Notes: generated from the letters alone by a model not told the origin. A stretch of DNA of 64,000 nucleotides from Amycolatopsis sp. 2-15 (GCF_030285625.1 NZ_CP127294.1:8898001-8962000), one strand, 5' to 3'; counted from the stretch's first letter, positions 52,415 to 62,873 are shown. Numbers and translations: made by a program.

Positions 52415-53698
52415 TCATCCGACACCCGGGTGGGACATCCGTGACAACGCGGCCACCACGAGCGTTTCGACGCCCACGCGCAGCGTCGGGTGCAGGATCG
52501 GCGCGAAGCGCGGCGAGTGGTTCGACGGGATGTCGGTCTCGAAGCGGCCCTCGGTCATCGCCGTGATCACCTCCAGCGGTTCGAGGCCCCCCACCAGCCA
52601 GAACACCGACGGCACGCCGGCCGCCGCGCCGAACTCACCGAAGTCCTCGCTGCCGGTCACGAGCGGCGCCGGCAACATGGTGCCGTCGGCGAAGTGCCCG
52701 CGGAACACCTCGGTGAGCTCGTCGGAAGCGGTCTCGTCGTTCGAGGTCGCCGGGTAGGAGTTGAGCAGCTCGATCGTCGGCGGCTTCGGCGCGTTCGCGC
52801 CCGCGGCCTCGGCGTTCACGATGCGTTCGATGGCCGCGCGCAGCCGCAGCAGCACCGCGTCGTCGAAGGCACGGGTGTTGACTTCGAGCACGGCGTGGTC
52901 GGCGATGACGTTGCCGACCGAGCCGACGTGCAGCGAACCGACGGTGACCACGGCCGGTTCGGTGGCCGCGACCTCGCGGGAGACCACCGTCTGCAGCTTC
53001 AGCACCACCGACGCCGCCATCACAGCCGGGTCGACGGTGGTCTCGGGCCGCGAGCCGTGGCCGCCTCGTCCGTGCAGCGTGATGCGCAGCGTGTCGGACG
53101 CCGCCATGAGCACACCGGCCCTGGTGAGGACCCAGCCGGCCGGGCCGGGCACGAGGTGCTGGCCGTAGACCACGTCGGGGCGCCCGGCGAGGTCGAACAG
53201 CCCGTCGGCGATCATCTCGGACGCGCCGCCGCTGCCCTCTTCCGCGGGCTGGAACACGACCAGCAGCGTCCCGGACCACTCCTCGCGCGCGGCGGCGAGC
53301 AGGCTCGCGGCGCCGGAGAGCCAGGTGGCGTGCATGTCGTGGCCACAGGCGTGCATCACGGGCACGTCGTTGCCCGCCTCGTCCACGCCGCGCGCGGTAC
53401 TCGCGTACTCGAGGCCCGTCTTCTCCTCCACGGGCAGCGCGTCGATGTCGGCACGCAGCAGCACCGTGGGGCCCTCGCCGTTGCGCAGCACCCCGACCAC
53501 GCCGGTGCGGCCGACGCCGGTGTGGACCTCGAACCCGTCGGCCTCGAGCCGGCGCGCCAGCTCGGCCGCGGTGCGGGTCTCGGCGAAGGCCAGCTCGGGG
53601 TGGCGGTGGAAGTCGACGTAGAGCGCCTCCAGGCCAGGCAGGGCCGCGGCGAGCGGGGCGAGGACACGTTCGACGGGATGGGAGGTCACGGAACCCAT
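52415..53698 (-). CDS. M20-family amidohydrolase
   Basis: 427 residues of the M20D zinc peptidase fold: DFHRHPELAFAE, LLRADIDALPVEE, metal ligands in VMHACGHDMHATWLSGAA and FQPAEEGSGGASEMI, dimerisation domain (LRITLHGRGGHGSRPETTVDP), and a late His in IPSNHSPRFAP. Such enzymes release amino acids from N-acyl or amide conjugates (hippurate, IAA-amino acids, N-acetyl-diaminopimelate). Substrate unknown. ATG giving MGSVTSHPVERVL; only 19 bases from the start of the divergent methyltransferase gene. Confidence 0.88.
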   Translation of the reverse strand: MGSVTSHPVERVLAPLAAALPGLEALYVDFHRHPELAFAETRTAAELARRLEADGFEVHTGVGRTGVVGVLRNGEGPTVLLRADIDALPVEEKTGLEYASTARGVDEAGNDVPVMHACGHDMHATWLSGAASLLAAAREEWSGTLLVVFQPAEEGSGGASEMIADGLFDLAGRPDVVYGQHLVPGPAGWVLTRAGVLMAASDTLRITLHGRGGHGSRPETTVDPAVMAASVVLKLQTVVSREVAATEPAVVTVGSLHVGSVGNVIADHAVLEVNTRAFDDAVLLRLRAAIERIVNAEAAGANAPKPPTIELLNSYPATSNDETASDELTEVFRGHFADGTMLPAPLVTGSEDFGEFGAAAGVPSVFWLVGGLEPLEVITAMTEGRFETDIPSNHSPRFAPILHPTLRVGVETLVVAALSRMSHPGVG

Positions 53699-53717
53699 CG
53701 TGGCAGGCTTACCCACC

Positions 53718-55262
53718 GTGAGCACGAACACGCCTCTGCCCGACCTGTCCGACGACGTCTGCGCGCGGTTGCGCGAGGCCTTCCGGCGCGCCGACTACGA
53801 CGCCGACGGGGTGGTCGACGCCCTCGGCGGCGCGGCCCACGCGGCGCTCGGCCGCGGCGAGCCCGAGCCCGCCCGGCGCGCGAGCCTCGACGCGGGTGAC
53901 CTCGGCACGCTCGTGCGGCTGTTCCTCCTCGGCCTGACCGAGCCCGAAAAGTCCGTTGAGTCCGCTTTTTCGCCGCTGAGCCCCGAAGCCGCCGTCGCGG
54001 CGGGCATCCTCGCGGCCGACACGGACGGGTACAAGGTTGCCCTCGACATCCGCCCGCACGGCGACGAGGAGGGCTCGTGGTGGGTGGTGGCCGACCTCGA
54101 CGCCGACATGCTCGGCCACGTCGTGCCCGAGGACCACGTGCTCGGCGTGGGCCACGCGTCGCTCAGCCTCATCCGCGCCACCAGCCGGCGCCCGGTCGGC
54201 ACGCTGCTCGATGTCGGCACCGGCAACGGCGTGCAGGCCCTGCACGCCACGCGCCACGCCCGGCGCGTGACGGCCACAGACGTGTCCGCGCGGGCGCTGG
54301 CGCTGGCCGCCGGCACATTCCGGCTCAACGAGCTCGACGTGGAACTGGTGCGCGGCGAGTGGTTCGCGCCGGTCGCGCGGCGCCGGTTCGACCAGATCGT
54401 GTGCAACCCGCCGTTCGTGGTCGGACCTCCGCGCGTGGACTACACCTATCGCGACTCGGGCCTGGCCGGCGACGACGCCAGCGCGCTCGTCGTGCGCCAG
54501 CTGCCGGGGTTCCTCAACGACGGCGGCACGGGGCAGCTGCTGGCTTCCTGGCTCCACAAGGGCGGTGAGGACTGGGCCGATCGGGTGGCGCGCTGGCTGC
54601 CGGCGGAGACGGACGCGTGGTTCGTGCAGCGCGACGTCGCCGACCCCGCGCTGTACGTGGGCACCTGGCTGCGCGACGAGGGCATCGACCCGCGCTCGCC
54701 CGAAGGCCGCGTGAAGGCCGCCGCGTGGCTCGACTGGTTCACCGAGAACCGCGTGCAGGGCATCGGCTTCGGCTTCGTCACGCTGCGCCGCGCCGCCGGG
54801 AAGACGCCGACCGTGGTGTGCGAAGACCTGCGCCAGGCCTACGACGACCCGCTGGGCCCGGAGGCCGCGAACTGGCTCGACCGCGTCGACTGGCTGCGCA
54901 CGCACGGCGGCGAACTCATGGAAACCGCCTTCCGCGTGCCCGACAGCGTGCTGCTGGAACGCGTCGACTCCCCCGGCGACGAGGGATGGGAGACCACCGT
55001 GCGGCGTCTGCACCGCACCGACGGACCCGGGTGGCAGCACGAGGTCGACGAGCTCGCCACGCGGCTGCTGGCGGGCTGCCGGGGCGTGCTGGCGCTGGAG
55101 GACCTCGTGGAGCTGCTGGCGGCCGCGCAGGGCCTCGACCCGGCCGAGCTGGCCGCCGCCGCGCTGCCCGTGGTGCGAGAGCTCGTGCGGCACGGGATGC
55201 TCGTGCCGGCCCCGACTTCGGCTTCGGCTCCGGCTCCGGCTCCGGCTCCGATGTCACAGTGA
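53718..55262 (+). CDS. SAM-dependent methyltransferase (HemK/RsmC-like, N-terminal DUF7059-like domain)
   Basis: About 514 residues. N-terminal helical domain (LREAFRRADYDADGVVDALG), then LLDVGTGNGVQALHATRHARRVTATDVSARALALA (SAM site) and the N-P-P-F motif IVCNPPFVVGP, which in this fold marks methylation of an amide or exocyclic amine in protein or rRNA. The C-terminus ends in a Pro/Ala tail (SASAPAPAPAPMSQ) encoded by a hexanucleotide repeat. GTG start, no clear ribosome site. Its stop overlaps the dtd start (GTGA). Confidence 0.85.
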   Translation: MSTNTPLPDLSDDVCARLREAFRRADYDADGVVDALGGAAHAALGRGEPEPARRASLDAGDLGTLVRLFLLGLTEPEKSVESAFSPLSPEAAVAAGILAADTDGYKVALDIRPHGDEEGSWWVVADLDADMLGHVVPEDHVLGVGHASLSLIRATSRRPVGTLLDVGTGNGVQALHATRHARRVTATDVSARALALAAGTFRLNELDVELVRGEWFAPVARRRFDQIVCNPPFVVGPPRVDYTYRDSGLAGDDASALVVRQLPGFLNDGGTGQLLASWLHKGGEDWADRVARWLPAETDAWFVQRDVADPALYVGTWLRDEGIDPRSPEGRVKAAAWLDWFTENRVQGIGFGFVTLRRAAGKTPTVVCEDLRQAYDDPLGPEAANWLDRVDWLRTHGGELMETAFRVPDSVLLERVDSPGDEGWETTVRRLHRTDGPGWQHEVDELATRLLAGCRGVLALEDLVELLAAAQGLDPAELAAAALPVVRELVRHGMLVPAPTSASAPAPAPAPMSQ

Positions 55263-55684
55263 GGGCCGTCGCGGCGCGCGTCACCCGGGCGAGTGTGACG
55301 GTCGGCGGAGAGGTGACCGGCGCACTCGAAGAACCGGGACTATTGGTGCTGCTGGGAATTCACGCTGACGATGATCGGGTGAAAGCGGCGACGATGGCGC
55401 GCAAGCTCCACGAACTGCGGATCCTGCGCGACGAGCAGTCCTGCGCGACCGCGGGCGCGCCGTTGCTGGTGGTGTCCCAGTTCACGCTCTACGGCGACAC
55501 CCGCAAGGGCCGCCGGCCGTCCTTTGTCGCCGCCGCGCGCCCCGAAGTAGCCGAGCCCCTGGTGGACGCCGTGGTGCAGGAGTTGCGTGACCGTGGGGCA
55601 TCCGTGGCCACCGGGCGCTTCGGCGCGATGATGGCGGTGGAGAGCGTGAACGACGGTCCGTTCACCGTTCTCGTCGAGGTCTAG
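55259..55684 (+). CDS. dtd: D-aminoacyl-tRNA deacylase
   Basis: Removes D-amino acids (and glycine from tRNA-Ala) mischarged onto tRNA. 141 residues with both hallmark motifs: SQFTLYGDTRKGRRPSF and the C-terminal cis-Pro motif NDGPFTVLVEV. N-terminal VRAVAARVTRASVTVGGEVTG is typical. GTG start coupled to the methyltransferase gene. Confidence 0.95.
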   Translation: MRAVAARVTRASVTVGGEVTGALEEPGLLVLLGIHADDDRVKAATMARKLHELRILRDEQSCATAGAPLLVVSQFTLYGDTRKGRRPSFVAAARPEVAEPLVDAVVQELRDRGASVATGRFGAMMAVESVNDGPFTVLVEV

Positions 55685-55696
55685 ACCACTTCTTCC

Positions 55697-55728
55697 CTCG
55701 GTGCCCGGGAACGTAACCGGGCACCGAG
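55697..55728 (+). terminator. Terminator after dtd
   Basis: CTCGGTGCCCGG and CCGGGCACCGAG, perfect 12-base arms, loop GAACGTAA; flanking ACCACT/AGTGGT can extend the pairing. 13 bases after the dtd stop. Confidence 0.8.
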
Positions 55729-55858
55729 TGGTTCACCTCAGGCACGGATTCTCATGAAATTCTCATGATTATTCCCGCTGTGGCGCACTTCTCAGCAAAA
55801 GCTCAGTTTTGGTGGAGCAACCGGGCGGCGGGTGTGCCCGTCCTTTCTTCAGCAGCCG

Positions 55859-55884
55859 GGAACGTTTTGGAAACCCGACGCGTT
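55859..55884 (+). promoter_or_regulatory. ECF-sigma-type promoter before sigB (GGAAC-N18-GTT)
   Basis: GGAAC at 55859-55863 and GTT at 55882-55884 with exactly 18 bases between, the consensus of SigE/SigH/SigR-type promoters. It lies about 115 bases before the sigB start. In mycobacteria sigB is transcribed from such a promoter by SigE and SigH. Upstream, TTCTCATG occurs twice around 55748-55767. Confidence 0.7.
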
Positions 55885-55998
55885 ACCACAAGTGTCCAGC
55901 TAAGCCGGCTGGGTCGGCGGTCAGGGTTTCCACAGGGCCCGACACCGAAGGCACAGCACAGGCGAGACACGTTCAGCCCGTGACCGGGGAGGCAGAGA

Positions 55999-57030
55999 AT
56001 GTCAGTCCAGACTCTCGAACGCGAAGCGCGCGGGATTCGCGAGCGTGGGATTCCAGCACAGCAGAACGAGGAGCCCGTGAGTGTGGGGACGCTCACGGAC
56101 GCCGACCTCGACGCCCAGAGCCCGGCCGCCGACCTGGTGCGCGTGTACCTGAACGGCATCGGCAAGACCGCGCTGCTCACCGCGGCCGACGAGGTCGAGC
56201 TGGCCAAGCGCATCGAGGCGGGCGTGTTCGCGCAGCACATGCTCGACACCGCCGAAGACCTCACGACCAAGCGCCGCGCCGAGCTCACCGCGCTGGTGCG
56301 CGACGGGCACGTGGCGAAGAACCACCTGCTGGAGGCCAACCTCCGCCTCGTGGTCTCGCTCGCGAAGCGCTACACCGGCCGGGGGATGCCACTGCTCGAC
56401 CTGATCCAGGAGGGGAACCTGGGTCTGATCCGCGCGGTGGAGAAGTTCGACTACTCCAAGGGGTTCAAGTTCTCGACCTACGCCACCTGGTGGATCCGCC
56501 AGGCCATCACCAGGGGGATGGCCGACCAGGGTCGCACCATCCGGCTGCCGGTCCACCTCGTGGAGCAGGTCAACAAGCTCGCCCGCATCCGCCGCGACCT
56601 GCACCAGCAGCTCGGCCGTGACGCGACGCACGACGAACTGGCCGCCGAGTCCGGCATCCCGGTCCACAAGATCGCGAACCTGCTCGACCAGTCCCGTGAC
56701 CCGGTGAGCCTCGACATGCCCGTGGGCGCCGAGGAAGACGCCCCGCTGGGCGACTTCATCGAGGACTCGGAAGCGACCGACGCCGAAAGCGCCGTCATCT
56801 CCGGCCTCCTGCAGGACGACCTGCGCCGCGTCCTCGCGACGCTCGACGACCGCGAACAGCACGTCATCCGCCTGCGCTACGGCCTCGACGACGGCCAGCC
56901 GCGCACGCTGGACCAGATCGGCAAGCACTTCGGTCTCTCGCGCGAGCGCGTGCGTCAGATCGAGCGTGAGGTCATGGCGAAGCTCCGCCAGGGCGAGCGG
57001 GCCGACCGGCTCCGCGCGTATGCCTCGTAA
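55999..57030 (+). CDS. sigB: Primary-like (group 2) RNA polymerase sigma factor
   Basis: 343 residues, a compact homologue of SigA lacking the long N-terminal extension. Region 1.2 ([21 protein letters not shown]), region 2 ([37 protein letters not shown]), region 3 ([20 protein letters not shown]) and region 4 ([19 protein letters not shown]). As SigB of actinobacteria it directs stress and stationary-phase transcription with promoters like those of SigA. ATG follows GGGGAGG. Expected neighbour ideR does not follow; a fumarase gene does. Confidence 0.94.
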   Translation: MSVQTLEREARGIRERGIPAQQNEEPVSVGTLTDADLDAQSPAADLVRVYLNGIGKTALLTAADEVELAKRIEAGVFAQHMLDTAEDLTTKRRAELTALVRDGHVAKNHLLEANLRLVVSLAKRYTGRGMPLLDLIQEGNLGLIRAVEKFDYSKGFKFSTYATWWIRQAITRGMADQGRTIRLPVHLVEQVNKLARIRRDLHQQLGRDATHDELAAESGIPVHKIANLLDQSRDPVSLDMPVGAEEDAPLGDFIEDSEATDAESAVISGLLQDDLRRVLATLDDREQHVIRLRYGLDDGQPRTLDQIGKHFGLSRERVRQIEREVMAKLRQGERADRLRAYAS

Positions 57031-57449
57031 AGCTCAGTAGTCCCGAAGACCCCGTGGCCCCCGGTCCACGGGGTCTTCGGCGTTCCGGGTGGATTCCCGC
57101 GTGCGACAAGGCCAACGATCACCGGCGTTTGAGCCTGTCGTTGAGTGGGTAGCAATCAGTGGGCAACACCCGTTCGGCCGCGTTGACTTATGACCTACGT
57201 CACGAGACTGTCGTGCTAGGCGAACGGAACGCCAGGTGTGAGCCACGCGGTACGGGTGTTCGCATCCGGCCGCTTTCCCCGGGAGGTCGGGTCCGTCGGG
57301 GTGGGCCCGGCCTCCCGAACCAAATCCCGCGAGGCCCGTGACGAAGCCGGGCCGAGTGCCCTGCAACACAGTCGCCGCGCGGGCGTGCGGGGAGCCGGGG
57401 ACCGCTGAGTACCGTGGTCGGATCCCGATCAGGGCAAAGGAGCCTGGCT
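57031..57449. other. Intergenic region between sigB and the fumarase gene
   Basis: About 420 bases: the sigB terminator at its start and otherwise no gene. TTGACT at 57183-57188 could be a -35 box, but no good -10 follows at the right spacing, so I do not call a promoter. Confidence 0.5.
57043..57080 (+). terminator. Terminator of sigB
   Basis: CCGAAGACCCCGTGG and CCACGGGGTCTTCGG, perfect 15-base arms with an 8-base loop, 12 bases after the sigB stop. Confidence 0.88.
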
Positions 57450-59120
<1,671 letters not shown>

Positions 59121-59136
59121 CCGTCCGCCGGTTCCG

Positions 59137-59215
59137 CCCCAATGTGGCGTTGGTTGCGTTCAGCGCACCCAATGCGGCGTTCGGTGCGTTCAGCGCACCG
59201 AACGCCACATTGGGG
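59137..59215. repeat. Palindromic repeat family 1, long copy with perfect ends
   Basis: CCCCAATGTGGCGTT and AACGCCACATTGGGG are perfect 15-base arms; between them two tandem 30-base modules (AATGTGGCGTTGGTTGCGTT..., AATGCGGCGTTCGGTGCGTT..., each ending CAGCGCACC(C/G)). Lies 16 bases after the fumarase stop and 8 before the convergent MarR gene's stop. Confidence 0.85.
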
Positions 59216-59223
59216 TGGTCGGG

Positions 59224-59649
59224 TCAGTCGTCGGTGACCTGGGCGATCAGGTGGTCCAGCTCGGCGAGCTCCGCGGACGAGAGCGCGAGCATCGACTTCG
59301 GCGGCTCCCCCAGGATGCGCTCGGCCCGGGCCGCGGCCACGGCGCCGGGGGCCGTGACGGTGACGACGCGGCTGCGCCGGTCCTCGGGGTGCGGCTCGCG
59401 CAGCACGAGGCCGCGGCGGACGAGCTCGTCCACGACGTGGGTGGTGTAGGGCCGGTCGGTGTTGAGCTGCTCGGTGAGTTCACTCATCGTCAGAGGCCGG
59501 GCCGCGACCCGGCGCAGGGCCTTGATCTTGATGAAGCTCATGCCGAGCGCTTCACACACTTCGCGCTTGCGTTCGTGGCGGTCGAGCACCAGCGCGCGCA
59601 TGCGGGCCCACACCCGGGTGGCGATCTCGGTGTCGGAGGCGGTACTCAT
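59224..59649 (-). CDS. MarR-family transcriptional regulator
   Basis: 141 residues: ALRRVAARPLTMSELTEQLNTDRPYTTHVVDELVRRGLVLREPHPEDRRSRVVTVTAPG is a complete winged helix-turn-helix with the D-x-R-S-R wing typical of MarR. It lies one base after the stop of the exporter gene on the same strand and probably represses that exporter through the inverted repeat at its promoter. The order exporter-then-regulator is less common than the reverse. Confidence 0.92.
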   Translation of the reverse strand: MSTASDTEIATRVWARMRALVLDRHERKREVCEALGMSFIKIKALRRVAARPLTMSELTEQLNTDRPYTTHVVDELVRRGLVLREPHPEDRRSRVVTVTAPGAVAAARAERILGEPPKSMLALSSAELAELDHLIAQVTDD

Positions 59650-59650
59650 G

Positions 59651-61105
59651 TCAGGCCCGCACCAATCCCGTGTCGGCTTCCTCTTCGACGCCCACGCGCC
59701 GCGCCGTGGCGTACGCCCAGCGCGTGGTGGTCACCAGCCCCAGCACGAGCACCAGCAGACCGCAGCCGCCGATGATCCACCAGCCGGCGTGGCTGGCGGC
59801 CGCGAGGCCGTCGGCGAACGAGCCGTGCACCCGCGCCGTGACCACCGCGCCGATCACCGCCACGCCCAGCGACGTGCCGACCTGGCGGCTGGTCGAGGCG
59901 ATCGCGGCGGCGACGCCGGCCTGTGCACGCGGCATGCCGGACACCGCCGCGTAGGTGATGGGGGCGTTGACCAGGCCGAACCCGATGCCGAAGACGATGT
60001 AGGCGATGATCAGCCGCCACAGTGGTGTGGTCGAGGACAGGTCGAGCATCAGCAGCGCGCCGATCACGGTGCCGATGCCCGCGCCCACCAGCGGCAGCCG
60101 CGCGCCGCGGGTGCCCACGAGCCGGCCGGAGATGGGCGCGCAGATCGCGCACATGATGGCCATCGGCAGCGTCAGCAGGCCCGCGTGCAGCGCGCTGTAG
60201 CCGCGGGTGTCCTGCAGGTAGAGCGAGTTGAGGAAGAGGAACCCGGCCATCGCCGCGATGCCGGACACCGCCGTGAGCGTAGCGCCGGAGAACGGCGCGC
60301 TGCGGAAGAACCGCGGCTCCAGCAGCGGGTCTCGCCGCCTTCGCTCGTACGGCACGAACACGGCCACCGAGACCAGCGCGAGCACGAACGCGACGAGGAT
60401 CTGCGGCGAGCCGTATCCGGCGTCGCGGCCCTCGATGATGCCGTAGGTCAGCCCGGCGAGGAACACGATCACCAGCAGCTGGCCCACCGGGTCGATCCGG
60501 CGCGGCCGCGGCGCGCGCGACTCCGGCACGAACACCGCGGCGAGCGCCAGCGCCGCGATGACGACCGGCACGTTGATCCAGAAGATCGAGCGCCAGCCGG
60601 CCGCGCCCACGAGGATGCCGCCCAGCACCGGGCCCACGGCCATGGACAACCCCATGGTGGCGCCCCACATGCCGATCGCGCGCCCGCGCTCCTTCGGATC
60701 CGTGAACGTGTTGGTGACGATCGACATCGCCACCGGGTTGAGCATCGACCCGCCGATGGCCTGCAGCGCGCGGAACGCGATGAGCAGCCCCACGCTGGGC
60801 GCGAGACCGCACAGCAGCGAGCCGACGCCGAAGAGCACCAGGCCCGTCTGGAACGTCCTTCGCCGCCCGAGCCGGTCGGCCGTCGAGCCCGACAGCATGA
60901 GCAGGCTCGCGAGCACGAGCGTGTAGGCGTCGATCGTCCACTGCAGGCTCGACACGGACGCGCCCAGGTCGTGCTGGATGGAGGGCAGCGCCAGGTTCAC
61001 GATCGTGTTGTCGAGCCCGACGATGAACAGGCTCATGCAGCAGACAGCCAGCACGATCTGGCGCCGCCGACGGCTGAGCTCCGGCACGGTACCCCTCAGA
61101 GTCAT
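59651..61105 (-). CDS. MFS multidrug exporter, DHA2/EmrB-QacA type
   Basis: 484 residues with 14 expected membrane segments. Motifs: LFIVGLDNTIVNLALPSIQHDL, SSLQWTIDAYTLVLASLLMLSGSTADRLGRRRTFQTG (motif A), MAVGPVLGGILVGAAGWRSIFWINVP (motif C), and a long C-terminal set. Predicted to export drugs or toxic metabolites by proton antiport. ATG giving MTLRGTVPEL; a longer in-frame form would include the promoter. Transcribed from the operator/promoter next to it, with MarR downstream. Confidence 0.92.
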   Translation of the reverse strand: MTLRGTVPELSRRRRQIVLAVCCMSLFIVGLDNTIVNLALPSIQHDLGASVSSLQWTIDAYTLVLASLLMLSGSTADRLGRRRTFQTGLVLFGVGSLLCGLAPSVGLLIAFRALQAIGGSMLNPVAMSIVTNTFTDPKERGRAIGMWGATMGLSMAVGPVLGGILVGAAGWRSIFWINVPVVIAALALAAVFVPESRAPRPRRIDPVGQLLVIVFLAGLTYGIIEGRDAGYGSPQILVAFVLALVSVAVFVPYERRRRDPLLEPRFFRSAPFSGATLTAVSGIAAMAGFLFLNSLYLQDTRGYSALHAGLLTLPMAIMCAICAPISGRLVGTRGARLPLVGAGIGTVIGALLMLDLSSTTPLWRLIIAYIVFGIGFGLVNAPITYAAVSGMPRAQAGVAAAIASTSRQVGTSLGVAVIGAVVTARVHGSFADGLAAASHAGWWIIGGCGLLVLVLGLVTTTRWAYATARRVGVEEEADTGLVRA

Positions 61106-61114
61106 CACAGAAGG

Positions 61115-61151
61115 TAGTTGTATAATCCTAACATTTAGCACACTACAACTA
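61115..61151 (-). promoter_or_regulatory. Exporter promoter embedded in a MarR-type inverted repeat
   Basis: Arms TAGTTGTA (61115-61122) and TACAACTA (61144-61151), perfect over 8 bases with 21 between; inside is CTAACATTTAG. Read on the minus strand, -35-like TTGTAG and -10-like TATACA lie 18 bases apart, each overlapping one arm. MarR binding would cover both polymerase boxes. Confidence 0.75.
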
Positions 61152-61200
61152 ACTGTCCGCGCCTACCGCCGAACGCGGTACAGCTCACGCCGCATTGCGG

Positions 61201-61638
61201 TCAGCCGGGGAACATCTTCGTAAGCCGGGCAAGGGTCTTCTCGATGCCGTCGGCGTTGCGCTTCGGGAAGCCCATCAGCTCGATCGCCAGCGGCGAGGCC
61301 GCGGTGGAGTAGTCGAACGTCTCGGTCACCGTGGTCTTGCCCTCGCCGGCTGGCTCCAGCAGCCAGCGCCAACGGTGGCCCCCGAAGTGGCGCCACGCGA
61401 TGAGCCGGTTCTCCTGGAACTCCACGACGGTGTTGCTGATCCGGTACGGCGCGCCCAGCTTCATGTCCATCCCGAACTTCGCGCCGAGCGAGAGCCGGGA
61501 AGGGGCGCCGTCACGGCCGCGGCGAACCGTGCCGGACCCGTCGATCAGCGGGTGGTTGGCGGGATCGGCGAGCAGGTCGAACAGTTGCTCCGGGGACGCG
61601 GCGACGACCGCGGTGCGTGAGATCTGGCGGGTTCCCAT
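61201..61638 (-). CDS. SRPBCC (START-like) family protein
   Basis: 145 residues of the helix-grip fold: VVAASPEQLFDLLADPANHPLIDGSGTVR, ENRLIAWRHFGGHRWRWLLEPAGEGKTTVTETFDYS. Such proteins bind lipids or hydrophobic ligands, or act as polyketide cyclases; the ligand is unknown. ATG giving MGTRQISRTAVV; a longer form from 61734 is Pro/Arg-rich and implausible. Confidence 0.85.
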   Translation of the reverse strand: MGTRQISRTAVVAASPEQLFDLLADPANHPLIDGSGTVRRGRDGAPSRLSLGAKFGMDMKLGAPYRISNTVVEFQENRLIAWRHFGGHRWRWLLEPAGEGKTTVTETFDYSTAASPLAIELMGFPKRNADGIEKTLARLTKMFPG

Positions 61639-61818
61639 GCCCGGTGAGCCTAGGGCTCCACCGGCGCGCCCACGATTCGAGCGACGGGCGGCACGGTGGA
61701 GATCACCCGGGTGCCACGGGGGCGGGTGTGGCACCCGGGTGACCGTTCGGCCGGTGCCGCGCGGCTCGGGCCGGTAACCCCCCGAACGAGCCGCGCGGTG
61801 CCGACCTCGGCGAAGCCG

Positions 61819-62325
61819 TCACCGAGGCGGCGACTGCTTCAGGACCACCGTCCGCTCGCCGAGCGGCGCGGCGAGCGCGACGGAGATGTACGGGTAGCGC
61901 AGGTCCATCGTGCACATCTGGCCGGTCTGCGCCTTGGTCTCGCTCAGGTCCAGCACCACGTGCTGCGCGGTCTGCTCGATCGCCTCGCCGAGGGCGTGGC
62001 CGCAGCCGCCCTCCTCGGCGCGGAGGTTGATGATCGTGCCGCCATTGGCCGTGTAGACCTCGTGCGGGAAGCCCGACGGCAGTGCCTTCGCGTCGACCTT
62101 GTCCGCGGGCACCGGCGTGCTGCCGGCCGGCACCTCGAACCGGGGTTTGCCCGGTGGGTTGGGCGGGGGCTTCGGCACCGAGGACGGCGAGGTCGAGATG
62201 CTGCCGCTCGGCGCCACGGAGTCGCCTCCGGACGCGGGGTTCGTGGCCATGGTCCCCTGGGCGCCGCAGGCTGTCACCGTGGCGAGGATCAAGCCCGTGC
62301 CGACCAGCTTCGTCAAGTTCCTCAT
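61819..62325 (-). CDS. Lipoprotein with EEGGC-x-H and GQMC-x-M motifs, paralogue 1
   Basis: 168 residues: lipobox VTACGAQ (Cys about 20), a Ser/Pro-rich linker of about 50 residues, and a C-terminal domain with LPSGFPHEVYTANGG, LRAEEGGCGHALGEAIEQTAQHVVLDLSETKAQTGQMCTMDLRYPYISVALAAPLGERTVVL. The two Cys (GGC and QMC) could form a disulfide or bind a metal with nearby His and Met. No known family; paralogous to the next gene upstream. Confidence 0.75.
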   Translation of the reverse strand: MRNLTKLVGTGLILATVTACGAQGTMATNPASGGDSVAPSGSISTSPSSVPKPPPNPPGKPRFEVPAGSTPVPADKVDAKALPSGFPHEVYTANGGTIINLRAEEGGCGHALGEAIEQTAQHVVLDLSETKAQTGQMCTMDLRYPYISVALAAPLGERTVVLKQSPPR

Positions 62326-62366
62326 GCGCCAAGGACGGAACGGGGGCCGCATCCGGTTGCATCCGC

Positions 62367-62873
62367 TCACGGACCGGGGCGCAGCACGAGCTTGCGGCCG
62401 CCGAGCGGCTCGGCCAGCGGCACGGGCAGCGACACCTCGCGCACGTGCATGGGGCACATCTGGCCGTGGGGCGCCTTGGTGACGGTGACGACCACGACGG
62501 CCTGCTGCGCGGTCTCCTCGCCGGCGGCGGCCATGATGTGGTCGCAGCCGCCCTCCTCGGCGTGGATCACGACGACCTTGCCGCCCTGCGCGAGTGTCAC
62601 GTCGTGGGGGTAGCCGGCGGGCAGCGCCGACGCGTCGATCTGGCCGGCGGCCGGTGCCGTGTCGCCGGGCGGGGTGCCCTGCGTCGGCCGGCTCTGGGGC
62701 GGGCCGGACGGAGACGGCAGCGGCATCGGGGACGGCGTCTCGGTGGGCACGGAGGACGTCGCCGGCGGTGGGGTCGACGCACCCGGCCCCGCCGGCGCGG
62801 CCCCTCCGCCGCCGCACGCCGCGGCCGAAAGCAGCAGAACGCTCACACCCAGGACTTTCACCGTTGTCCGCAT
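62367..62873 (-). CDS. Lipoprotein with EEGGC-x-H and GQMC-x-M motifs, paralogue 2
   Basis: 168 residues: lipobox SAAACGGGG (Cys about 20), a Pro/Ser/Thr-rich linker, and a C-terminal domain LPAGYPHDVTLAQGGKVVVIHAEEGGCDHIMAAAGEETAQQAVVVVTVTKAPHGQMCPMHVREVSLPVPLAEPLGGRKLVL that aligns without long gaps to the preceding paralogue. 41 bases separate the two genes, consistent with tandem duplication and co-transcription. Unknown function; sits in the outer face of the cytoplasmic membrane. Confidence 0.75.
   Translation of the reverse strand: MRTTVKVLGVSVLLLSAAACGGGGAAPAGPGASTPPPATSSVPTETPSPMPLPSPSGPPQSRPTQGTPPGDTAPAAGQIDASALPAGYPHDVTLAQGGKVVVIHAEEGGCDHIMAAAGEETAQQAVVVVTVTKAPHGQMCPMHVREVSLPVPLAEPLGGRKLVLRPGP

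Noticed and set aside
57183..57211. Possible promoter with TTGACT before the fumarase gene
   Set aside because: No acceptable -10 hexamer at 16-19 bases; GACTGT is too weak to call.
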